Shown here: piece after piece, positions 8,981 through 17,705 of the stretch | Position numbering within the stretch: position 1 is the stretch's first letter | How the letters are laid out: each line of letters opens with the position of its first letter | IMG/VR virus record: IMGVR_UViG_3300013005_000131 | Coordinates: 1-28,089 of that record | Length of the DNA: 28,089 nt | Direction: 5' to 3' (one strand) | Source: a virus | Position numbers and translations under genes: made by a program | The notes under the pieces: model-generated | What the model was told of the DNA's origin: nothing | Seen by the model: the letters and a program-made list of their open reading frames with translations, nothing else | Database searches by the model: none

Positions 8981-11900
8981 GACTTAGACTCTCCTGTTCC
9001 GGTAATGATAACCTCCTCGATAGGACGTCCTCCGATGTAGTTAATTCCTCTAGCCTTTAGCCCCTCAATGACGCCTACATGAACTTCCTTTGAGACTACC
9101 ATCACGTCAAGATCTTCCCAGGAGAGTCTTTGCTTAAACATAACCTCGTAGGCTCCAACCTGCGCAGCAGATATAACGTCCTTGTTCTTTGAGCGCTTGC
9201 CAAAGGCATCGGTGTAGTTTGCATAGAAGTCCAAACGTTGATACACCTTCTTAGGGTCAAAGTATAGTGTAGGCACCCAGTCGGTAGTTCCGTATCTCTT
9301 TCTATCAGCACTTTTTACCGGGCGAGTAAACACATAGTCAGCTCCGCCAGTTCCAACGTCAGCTTGACTGGACTGACCGTGAACTCCAATACCTTCTGTC
9401 CAGCGTGTTGTTGTTGAGAGAAGGCCTCCCTGTGGGTTATCAATGAATCCTACTATCCAGTCTGTCATTGTCTTTACTTTTTCCTCATCGCTCATACTGT
9501 ATTGAAGAACGCCAGGATTACGAAGGCCGTGACTCATAGCCTCTGGCTTGCCAGTTGCCTCCCAGATCTTTAACGCGCCTTCCTCAGAAAGGCGATATTC
9601 AATTCTCCCCGATGGGCCTGTCGTTACGATAACGTCGTCTACAGTTAGTCCCCACTTGTCCTTTACCTTTTCAAGACTTTCTGTTCTTGCCGCACCCTTA
9701 GGGTTTGTGTTCGCATCTGTCTTAGCATCAAAGATACTCATCAAGCGATTTTCAATAAGAACCTTTGCGTCTGCCGGTGTTGCAGGACGCACCTGACTTA
9801 CTCCTGCTAGAGCTAGTGCGTTAGCAATCTGGTCATCGGTAGCACCTGCTGGCGCTTGAATCTGCACCGTGTTGTGAAAGGCACGAGCTGGAGCTCCACC
9901 GTACCCTTTTGAGAATGTATCAGACGCATCTGGGTTAGCACGATGAATAGAGATAACAATTCCATCTTCTGTGGTAATCTTGTAAGTTCTTCCTATTGGG
10001 CTCTCATAGGCAGCCTCGGAAGCAGACAGATCTCCTACTCCGTCCTTGCCAACGGTTATTCTTGGAATACGCAGTTTGGTGACCTCTATACCTGCATCTG
10101 CTCTTTCCTGCTCAGTCATGCTTGCAATCTCGGCAACCTTTTTCTTACCGGCCCAGTTTGTAAGCTTAAACTTTAGCTGAATGCCGTCTACACCTTCAGG
10201 GTTACGCACGTGCATAACTCGAACATCTAGGTCTTCAATTGAGTCTGCGTCAACAGCAGCAGAGGCTCCACGCATTGCTGATTTTTTATCACTTGTGTCA
10301 AGAGCCTTCGCTACTGCGCCTGGCAGGGAAGGTACTGCCTCAAAGCTAGATAGTGACCAGTCAGCGGGGCTGTCTACAATCACAGGCTCAGCGCCCGCAC
10401 CAGTTGCCTTTGTTGTAGACTTCTTAGCTGTAGGTCCCTTAAAGTTTTCATCAAGTGTATTTGTAGATTTTAGAGTCTTACCTGAGCGCCACTTTACGAC
10501 GCCGTTTCCAAAATCTACTTGCGCGTAGTTATCCTTATTGACTTTTAGCACGGTGCCAATCACACCATCTTTGTCTGCAACCTTTACCCCTGCAAAGATC
10601 TGACTGCCAGTAGAGTCATCAATTGCTGCAAAGCCGTCAGGTACTTCAATTTCATCAGATGCGTCTACGTCAAGCTCTTCTAAAGGAGCTGAGTCAGTTC
10701 CATAAGGCTCGGATTTGTTTTGAGATATCTTTTCAAGTAGCGCGTCGTTTTCTTCCTTGGTTGGTTGACGCCACTTAAATACCTCAAGGCCATTTCCACC
10801 AGGCTCAAAGAAATCAGGTTTAGCCTCAGGCGTATAGTTTGTCTTCTTCTTTGCATCAATTATGTATACGGTTTCGCCATCAGGTGTTGCAGCAATCATT
10901 CCATCTTTCTCATGAACCGCAAGAATCTTTCCACCCTCTGGCATTCCATATGAGAAAAGCTTAACTAGTTCGTTTGCTGCATCATTAAGAATAGGTTCAT
11001 CTGGGAAAGGAGTATTTGGAGATGGCTTGGTTGTTGCTGGCGTTGCTTTTTCTCCAGCTGCAATTTCATCGCTAATATCGACTATGCCAGGAGCGACTAT
11101 GTCGGTAATTGCTGAGATGACGTCTGCATCTTCTGCCTCAGACCAGTCAACAAGGCCTTCCTCATCTATAGCATCACGTATCTGATCTGCCTTTTCCTTA
11201 GAGATCTTAGTGCCTTGAGCGTCTAGTAGATCTAGTATCATCTTCGAGTGAGCTTGAATTTTTTTATTATCGGTGTAGATGTCACCGTAGAACTCTTCAG
11301 GCACAAGATCTTCATCAAGAACTGACTTGTACTCTTTTGCAAAGTCGTCCATCTTGTCAAGCGGTACCTCTACTGTAATTTCATCAACGCCATCAACATC
11401 TAACTTAGAATCAACTACATACGGCAAAACTTCTTCGTATCCAGCAGGTCCGTTACTATTAGGATTAAAAGGACGAGTCCCGTCGTGAACAAACGACACG
11501 CGAACTTTCTTTCCGTCTTCAGTTAGTTGCGCGGTTGGCTCAAACTGACCAATGTCATCTTGCGGAGTTTCTGGTGTTGGAGTTTCTGGAGCTTCTGGCT
11601 CAGGGGACTCCGGAGCCTCAGGGGCTTTTGGGCCTTCGCCACCACCGCCGTCGTCGCCATCAATAACTGTTAAATACTTTGTGCTGAATACCACAGGCTT
11701 CTTACCGTCTGGCATCTTAACCCAAACGTATCCAGTGTTCTTGTCGTAGCGTGAGAACACTCCTTCAAGAACAACACCTTTCTTTTCATAGCGAATCTTT
11801 GCGCCTGGCTCGATAGGTGTTCCGTTTTTATCCTTATAAGGATTTGTTACAGATTCAGTTGCAACTGGCTCTGGAGCTTCAACAGGCGCTTCTCCTACAG

Positions 11901-14900
11901 CAGGCTCTGGCGCATTCTTCTTGTTCTCTTCTTCAATATACTCCTGAAGACTTATAAGCTGCTGATCAATATCATCAATGTTATTGAGCAACGCTATGTC
12001 GTCGCCAATTTTACCAAAGTCCGCTAGGTCGCGTAGCTCGCCGATCACGCCTGGTAGCTCTTCATCTGAGATCTCCCCATTACGCCAGTCAACAAGCACC
12101 TTGTCGATCTGATCCGCTACTGCTTGAAACTTCTTGCGAGCAGACGCGAGCATATTTTCATCAAGTGCGTACTCTTCTGCCCAGCTGCGAGCGTTATCGA
12201 GACGACTGTCAACCTCTGCGCTCTTGCCTTCTGGCGTTGAGACTGCCTCTGGGTCTGCGTCCTGCTCTTTGCTAATATCTGCGTTGTCAACTACAACAGA
12301 TGTGTCCTCACTAAGTAAATCGTAGCGCTCAAGAATAAACTGGCGACGAGCCTTTAGCTTATCCTTTATCTCTTGCCCTGCTTCTGGGTCTGTGACAATT
12401 CCATCAACCATCGAGTCAATGTCATCGTTAGATATCGCAAGAAGCTTACGGGCTGATTCCTTTTGTTGCTCATCGGTCATTGAGCCAAACACTGCAGCAG
12501 ACTGTGGGTTCATGCTAGGGTCACGTAACGTATCTAGTTCATTGACCTCGTTACCAAACAATGATCCCTTTGGTTTTCCCATAGCGCGGAACAAAAGCGC
12601 TCCACCTGGGTCTACACGGACTGGATTGCCACTGCCATCTGACATTACGTTATCAAATGCTAATCCTGCAACGTCCCAGTTTCCAAGCCACGCATCAACT
12701 GCAAAGCCTTCTTGCAACTTAGCAAGATACTCTGGGTCATTTAATTTTTGCTGTAGGTCCTGCTTGGAATCGATGATATCTGGAGAGAACGTCATCTTAA
12801 CTCCGTCGTCACCACTGCCAATTCCAATATCTGCTGCGTCAATTCCTAGAAGTTTATAGAACGCGGAAGCAAGAACTTCATTCTGTGCGTGTAGGTCGGA
12901 CTTAGGCTTCTTTACGTAGTAACGGTTTCCTTCAGCGTCCTCGTAGAAGCCGCCTTCGTTAGAACCAAGTTGTGGTCCAACCTTCTTCCAGCCTTCCATG
13001 TCGTACTCTGTTGAGAGTTCTTCAACTATGGCGTTAACTGGGTTGTCTGCACTTTGTTCTACAGGCTCGGCTTCTTCACTAGACGCTTGTGCATCTGGGT
13101 CTGCGTTTGCGATGTCATCAAGCAGCGCGTTTGTGTCAACACCTTGAATCTGTAAAGCATCACGAACAAGTTCTACGGCAACGGTAACTTCCTTGTCGTT
13201 ATCCCACTCGAGAATAACTTCACCAGAACCGTTTTCAATTGCTTGTCTAAATGTTTCAGTGAGAGCATCACGGTCATAGCTGCGTGCAACAACGTCAGGC
13301 TTGTCTTCAAAATCCTCAGGGAAATCTTGTTCTGCTCTTGACTCGTATGGAGCAGGATCAATCTTATGGTAACCTTCTGGCATCTCTGGAGATGCGTTAT
13401 CCTTTATCAAAAGTTCATTGTATGAAGTATCAAGTCCCTCAAGCACAGCATCACGCTTTGACAGCATCTCAATTTCAACCTTAAAGACTTTTCTTCCGTC
13501 TGGAGTATCTGTCTCCTTAACCTCTACTATCTTAAAGTTTCCTAGCATTCTGTGCTCTTGCTCGTTAAAGGTAGATATCGTCGTTAGGTCAACGGATCTT
13601 CCTTTGTTAGGCTTTACTGTAAAGACAATTGACGTCTTATCAGTTGACCTAGAAAGCGCACCTGCAAAAATCGAGGCGTTGATGTCACTTGTTGAGAACG
13701 AACGTGCGTCAAATGCTAAAACTTCACCATTTCTAATTTTTTCTATAAGAGGGCTGTCGTTTGGTACCTGCAAGCCTCGGTGCAATGACACCTGGTTGTA
13801 TCGAGAGGACTCAGTCATAAGTCTAAAGAAAGCGCCTGCAAATGATGTATCACTGTCGATAGATTCTCTTCCATCGATTAAAGCCTGCTTTGACTTAATA
13901 AGATCATTTATACTTCCATTTTTGTCAAAGAACTCTTTTACCTCTGACCACTCAGCAGAACCGTTATACTTTTTAATTGCAGCGTAGACGCCGTTGGCTA
14001 GTCTAGTCTTTTCAACGCCATCACTAATTCCCTCATCAAGAGCAGTGACGGTTGCCCATAAAGCTTGGAATGCTTGCTTCTCTTCAGGAGTAGCGTCTGG
14101 GTTAAGTGCGCCTCCGATGTAGTCGTCTAGTAGTTTTTCAAGATCCTCGGAGATGACGCTGTCATTGTCATTTACAGGATTTCCCTTTGCTTTTCTAATT
14201 GCATCTGCAAGTTCTACAATCTTAGGGTTTGGCTCGCCATTTCTGTTGAGCTCCATTAACTGTGAGACAAGTGCAGATCCCGAATCTGCAAGGGCAACAT
14301 CAACATTTGCTCTTGCGATAGCCTCTGCGTCCTCTGGGTCAATTGCGTCAAGCAGTGGAGTTTCAGCTTGAACGTTCTCCTCCTTGCGAAGAGACTTAAG
14401 AAGATCTTGATTTTTACTTTCGCCTAAGCCTGTGTCGTATAGTTGTGCAAGTAATAGGTCAACGTCATACCCTTGCTTCTTAAGCGCGAGATAGATTGCC
14501 TCTACTGGAACCCACTCTTCACCGCTATTGAAATCAAGAGCGCCAACACCTAGACCGACAGGCTTAGCTACTGGCTTCTTTTTCTTAGGGCCAGGCTTGC
14601 CTTTCTTTTTAGCTGGCTCGCCATCTTCATCAAGCTCTTCGTCTTCGTCATCTTCAAGAAGATCTAGCGCGTAGTCTTTTTTACCAACGACGCCTTGGAT
14701 AAATCCATCAACAAGTGCATCGGTTCCAAACTTGTTTGCAATAACTTCTGGGTCATCTGAGAAGTCAGAGCTCATCTCATCGTCAACGCGACCTTCGGGT
14801 TCAAAGCTTTCTGGACTCTGCAACTTCCATGCACCTTCAGGAGGAGTAAGTTTTGAGACAACAGATTCTTCAGAGGTGTTAACAACTTCTGGCTGTGCTG

Positions 14901-16611
14901 CAGGAGCCTCGGGAAGTTCTGCAATAGCTTCATCATCTGCACGAGGAACAGGAATAGTTTCTTTAAACCAAGGATCTTCTGGGTTGTGCTGTAGACTCTT
15001 AGAGTCGCCTGCCCACTCAACAACTCGAGGAATCTGCGCTTCAGCTTCTTCCCAGGTATCATACTTGCCAGTTCCGTTTTCATTCTTGTTAAACCATTGA
15101 GCACGATGGCCAAAACTAATCTTTCCTTCATCGTCAATTTCTGCAATGATGTCGACTTGGCCTTCTCCGTCTGCACTTGGCACAAGCTTAGTAAATGATC
15201 TAATTGGAAGAACATTATCAGTTGAGTACTTACTGATTCCGACTTCCCAGCCTTCTGGAATATCGCGACCTTCAATATCCTTGCCCTGTTCAAGCATCTC
15301 TTCAAACTTATCAACGTCCTCATTGTACTTCTTTTTCTTTTCTACAAAGAATGCTTCATCCTTTTCCTTCTTAGCTTCTAGCTCGTCGAGAGTAGCCTTT
15401 GCCGAAGGATTAAGCTTGTCGTAAGGATCTTTTTCAGATCCTGGAAGTACGTCAGCGTTTTCTGGTGCAGAAATGATACGCTTAAACTTGTCGTAGTCTT
15501 TCTGGTCTGCGTTTGCAAGATCCTGGATTTGCGCCCAGTCATCAACCTGTTCGCCAACCTGTGTACCCTTATCGCCGTTCTTGTCCTTGCGGAACAGCGT
15601 AAGCTTTCCATCTGCCTCGTCAACGATGTAGTCATCGTCAGATCCAAATGACCCATCTTCGTTTTTCTTCCAACCGGCAGGTGCGTCTAGGCGGGCAGCA
15701 ACAAGATCATCCTTGCTAGGAATACTTGCTCTCTTGTCAAGAATAGACGAAAGCTTTCCCTTAACTTTTCCTACAGCGCTGTCAGGAAGCAAAGCCTTAT
15801 ACGCCTGAGCGTTACTTGATTCAATTGGATAGATTCCATCAGGGATGTTTGCGTCACCCTTAACTTGCACGAGTCCACGGTTACCGTCTGTGCCAATAAA
15901 CTTTCCATTGATAGGAACGTTATTGCCGCCGATGTTAACTCTAAACCCGATACCACGGCCCATCTCAATCCAGCGTCCTAAACGGTCACGCCACTGCAGA
16001 CGCGCACGAGCGCTACGGGCAGCAGATGTGTTTCCAGCACCAAAACTAAATGCAGCGGTGAGAGCTGATAAGTAGATCTCACGAGGAACTGCTCCTGCAA
16101 CAAGAACCTGTAGTGAGGCGATTGCGTGTGAGTACTCTACTGAGTCTTTGTCATAGAAGTACGCTGCTGCGATAATTTCTCTTACATCCTCGTCAACGCG
16201 TGGGTCTGCTGCGATCCAGCGAGAACGAGCATGACGCAAGGCTGAGGCTGTCATCACATTAGAGCGAGATGATAGAGGGTGTCCTACTGGAAGTAGATCT
16301 CTATATGATACCTGTGAGTCAGTTGATATCTCTCCGGTGCATGCAAGACTAATAAAGGATGAAACTTCCTTATAGGCAACAAACTGACGAGTCTTTGTCT
16401 CTAGGCTTGCTGTCTTTGCTAGTGAGCGCTCTGCAACTAAAAACACAGCCTGTTGAGAAACGCGACGCTCTGCAGGTACCTTTGCATTTTCAATTGCCGC
16501 AAGATTGCGTAGCGACTGACGAAACGACACCTTGTTACCACGAACGTTTGCCTTAGGAACAACTTTAACCTTTTCTCTGTGTGAGATAAGTTCGTTAATT
16601 AGCTCGTACAT
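8977..16611 (-). CDS. Giant (2544 aa) virion-associated multidomain protein with ADP-ribosyltransferase and HipA/PI4K-like kinase domains
   Basis: Begins at an ATG abutting the upstream TAA, with AAGGAG 11 bases before. Visible parts: an N-terminal helical region; RDRLGRW near 208 followed by an SH3/KOW-like module; Asp/Glu/Lys-rich linkers; an approximately 70-100 residue repeat at 620-724 and 1102-1170; an ADP-ribosyltransferase domain with R945 (SLHRGL), STS 973-975 and ExE 1017-1019 (NEQEHRML), the R-S-E signature; a kinase-like domain at about 1190-1430 with K1234 (YYVKKP), NWD at D1313, FDN at N1321 and VDPGG at D1334, the HipA/PI3-4-kinase layout; SH3/KOW-like modules at about 1600-1655 and 2003-2050; a Pro/Glu linker at 1656-1695; and a conserved C-terminal module at about 2395-2535 (GLLSTTTRW, GQSSQAD, GGADYVFTR, EVMFKQ). 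It sits where MuF-type or ART head proteins often lie. I infer head packaging and injection, as for T4 Alt; no targets can be named. Confidence 0.85.
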   Translation of the reverse strand: MYELINELISHREKVKVVPKANVRGNKVSFRQSLRNLAAIENAKVPAERRVSQQAVFLVAERSLAKTASLETKTRQFVAYKEVSSFISLACTGEISTDSQVSYRDLLPVGHPLSSRSNVMTASALRHARSRWIAADPRVDEDVREIIAAAYFYDKDSVEYSHAIASLQVLVAGAVPREIYLSALTAAFSFGAGNTSAARSARARLQWRDRLGRWIEMGRGIGFRVNIGGNNVPINGKFIGTDGNRGLVQVKGDANIPDGIYPIESSNAQAYKALLPDSAVGKVKGKLSSILDKRASIPSKDDLVAARLDAPAGWKKNEDGSFGSDDDYIVDEADGKLTLFRKDKNGDKGTQVGEQVDDWAQIQDLANADQKDYDKFKRIISAPENADVLPGSEKDPYDKLNPSAKATLDELEAKKEKDEAFFVEKKKKYNEDVDKFEEMLEQGKDIEGRDIPEGWEVGISKYSTDNVLPIRSFTKLVPSADGEGQVDIIAEIDDEGKISFGHRAQWFNKNENGTGKYDTWEEAEAQIPRVVEWAGDSKSLQHNPEDPWFKETIPVPRADDEAIAELPEAPAAQPEVVNTSEESVVSKLTPPEGAWKLQSPESFEPEGRVDDEMSSDFSDDPEVIANKFGTDALVDGFIQGVVGKKDYALDLLEDDEDEELDEDGEPAKKKGKPGPKKKKPVAKPVGLGVGALDFNSGEEWVPVEAIYLALKKQGYDVDLLLAQLYDTGLGESKNQDLLKSLRKEENVQAETPLLDAIDPEDAEAIARANVDVALADSGSALVSQLMELNRNGEPNPKIVELADAIRKAKGNPVNDNDSVISEDLEKLLDDYIGGALNPDATPEEKQAFQALWATVTALDEGISDGVEKTRLANGVYAAIKKYNGSAEWSEVKEFFDKNGSINDLIKSKQALIDGRESIDSDTSFAGAFFRLMTESSRYNQVSLHRGLQVPNDSPLIEKIRNGEVLAFDARSFSTSDINASIFAGALSRSTDKTSIVFTVKPNKGRSVDLTTISTFNEQEHRMLGNFKIVEVKETDTPDGRKVFKVEIEMLSKRDAVLEGLDTSYNELLIKDNASPEMPEGYHKIDPAPYESRAEQDFPEDFEDKPDVVARSYDRDALTETFRQAIENGSGEVILEWDNDKEVTVAVELVRDALQIQGVDTNALLDDIANADPDAQASSEEAEPVEQSADNPVNAIVEELSTEYDMEGWKKVGPQLGSNEGGFYEDAEGNRYYVKKPKSDLHAQNEVLASAFYKLLGIDAADIGIGSGDDGVKMTFSPDIIDSKQDLQQKLNDPEYLAKLQEGFAVDAWLGNWDVAGLAFDNVMSDGSGNPVRVDPGGALLFRAMGKPKGSLFGNEVNELDTLRDPSMNPQSAAVFGSMTDEQQKESARKLLAISNDDIDSMVDGIVTDPEAGQEIKDKLKARRQFILERYDLLSEDTSVVVDNADISKEQDADPEAVSTPEGKSAEVDSRLDNARSWAEEYALDENMLASARKKFQAVADQIDKVLVDWRNGEISDEELPGVIGELRDLADFGKIGDDIALLNNIDDIDQQLISLQEYIEEENKKNAPEPAVGEAPVEAPEPVATESVTNPYKDKNGTPIEPGAKIRYEKKGVVLEGVFSRYDKNTGYVWVKMPDGKKPVVFSTKYLTVIDGDDGGGGEGPKAPEAPESPEPEAPETPTPETPQDDIGQFEPTAQLTEDGKKVRVSFVHDGTRPFNPNSNGPAGYEEVLPYVVDSKLDVDGVDEITVEVPLDKMDDFAKEYKSVLDEDLVPEEFYGDIYTDNKKIQAHSKMILDLLDAQGTKISKEKADQIRDAIDEEGLVDWSEAEDADVISAITDIVAPGIVDISDEIAAGEKATPATTKPSPNTPFPDEPILNDAANELVKLFSYGMPEGGKILAVHEKDGMIAATPDGETVYIIDAKKKTNYTPEAKPDFFEPGGNGLEVFKWRQPTKEENDALLEKISQNKSEPYGTDSAPLEELDVDASDEIEVPDGFAAIDDSTGSQIFAGVKVADKDGVIGTVLKVNKDNYAQVDFGNGVVKWRSGKTLKSTNTLDENFKGPTAKKSTTKATGAGAEPVIVDSPADWSLSSFEAVPSLPGAVAKALDTSDKKSAMRGASAAVDADSIEDLDVRVMHVRNPEGVDGIQLKFKLTNWAGKKKVAEIASMTEQERADAGIEVTKLRIPRITVGKDGVGDLSASEAAYESPIGRTYKITTEDGIVISIHRANPDASDTFSKGYGGAPARAFHNTVQIQAPAGATDDQIANALALAGVSQVRPATPADAKVLIENRLMSIFDAKTDANTNPKGAARTESLEKVKDKWGLTVDDVIVTTGPSGRIEYRLSEEGALKIWEATGKPEAMSHGLRNPGVLQYSMSDEEKVKTMTDWIVGFIDNPQGGLLSTTTRWTEGIGVHGQSSQADVGTGGADYVFTRPVKSADRKRYGTTDWVPTLYFDPKKVYQRLDFYANYTDAFGKRSKNKDVISAAQVGAYEVMFKQRLSWEDLDVMVVSKEVHVGVIEGLKARGINYIGGRPIEEVIITGTGESKS

Positions 16612-17700
16612 TTACTCGGTCTCCTTAACTGGCAAAAGGTCTGCGTCCTTTGACCCGTAGAGTGCAGACGCAAGAACTGCTGCTCGATCAAATGGAGACT
16701 CGTTGTCGCGTATAGCACGTAGCCAGGTTGCGCGTAGCGCTGGAACAATTTCGTAACCTTGACCAGATAGTTCCGCCATCGCAAGGATTGCATGCTCTGG
16801 TGAGTGGTAATCTTCTTCATTCTGTAATTCAACGTATAGCTCCTGGCTAGCATAGAGTGATGCAATGATTGAGGCATCACCTTTACTTGAGCGTGGGTGC
16901 TTTGCTGGCAGTAAATCATTGTCCTGCTTGTAATTTGCATTTGCAGGGCGACCGCTCTTTAACAAGCGCAGAAACGCATTGACGCGAGCAAATGCCCAGC
17001 CGTCTCTTGTCATTCCTGGACGATGTGAACTTGAAAACGCACCAGCGCCACGACGATACACAGCCTTAAGCATTCCAAGAGTTGCCTTACGACCTTCAGG
17101 CGCTTTCTCATTATGCTTCTTTACCTTCTCACGAAGCGTTGCCTCTGTTCGAGCGCTAAACACGATTTTCTTTCCACCCTTAGCAGATCCCTTAGGATTT
17201 CTCTTTGAGCCGTAGATGCGATCTTTCTTTGGAGCAGGACGAGACGCAGCAGCTGTAATCTGACTGTCTTCAACTTGAACAACACCATCAGGGATAACGG
17301 CAAAACGGCACTTGCCGTCATCTTCAATTGGCTGTGCAATAATCTTGCAAACTCCAGGACCTTCATAAAGAACACAGTTGATGCACTTAACACCAATTTC
17401 CTTATATTCGTTTTCTGCGGCAGGCGTGTATCCTGCCCAGATACCTGTTCGGTCCTCGTTAAACTTTCCATGCTCTTCAGCAATCTCTAAAAGTGCCTTA
17501 GCAAGATCTTGTTCTTCAGCAACGATGATTCCTGCAGATGTAAGCGAGTCTGCAAAATCCTTTGGTACGCAGTTGGGAACCATGTTCCCGTTCTTACCTT
17601 TCTTCATACCAACTTGCTTATACCCGTCCCAGCAAGGACCTTTACCATCTGCTGTTATTGGCGTGTATGAAGCAACAAGATCAACTGGCTCAAAGGACAT
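16612..17700 (-). CDS. Phage head-region protein with Cys4 site and conserved basic domain
   Basis: This 362-aa protein follows the portal gene by five bases, with a GAGG ribosome binding site overlapping the portal end. Three conserved parts are visible: residues 25-47 (GYKQVGMKKGKNG ... VPNCVP), a short motif seen in phage head proteins; C106, C109, C118 and C131 in a CINC ... C ... C pattern with an adjacent RFAVIPD, similar to the small Cys4 domains of phage structural proteins; and residues 160-272 (IYGSKRNPKGSA ... YRRGAGAFSS ... DNDLLPAKHP), a strongly basic domain that recurs in actinobacteriophage head modules. The C-terminal 90 residues look helical. The role is probably structural or DNA-facing inside the head. 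A metal ligand set is inferred from Cys spacing only. Confidence 0.7.
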   Translation of the reverse strand: MSFEPVDLVASYTPITADGKGPCWDGYKQVGMKKGKNGNMVPNCVPKDFADSLTSAGIIVAEEQDLAKALLEIAEEHGKFNEDRTGIWAGYTPAAENEYKEIGVKCINCVLYEGPGVCKIIAQPIEDDGKCRFAVIPDGVVQVEDSQITAAASRPAPKKDRIYGSKRNPKGSAKGGKKIVFSARTEATLREKVKKHNEKAPEGRKATLGMLKAVYRRGAGAFSSSHRPGMTRDGWAFARVNAFLRLLKSGRPANANYKQDNDLLPAKHPRSSKGDASIIASLYASQELYVELQNEEDYHSPEHAILAMAELSGQGYEIVPALRATWLRAIRDNESPFDRAAVLASALYGSKDADLLPVKETE

Positions 17701-17705
17701 TACTG

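Noticed and set aside
13418-13987. 189-codon plus-strand frame within the giant gene
   Set aside because: Antisense shadow of the ADP-ribosyltransferase region; all supported genes are on the minus strand.
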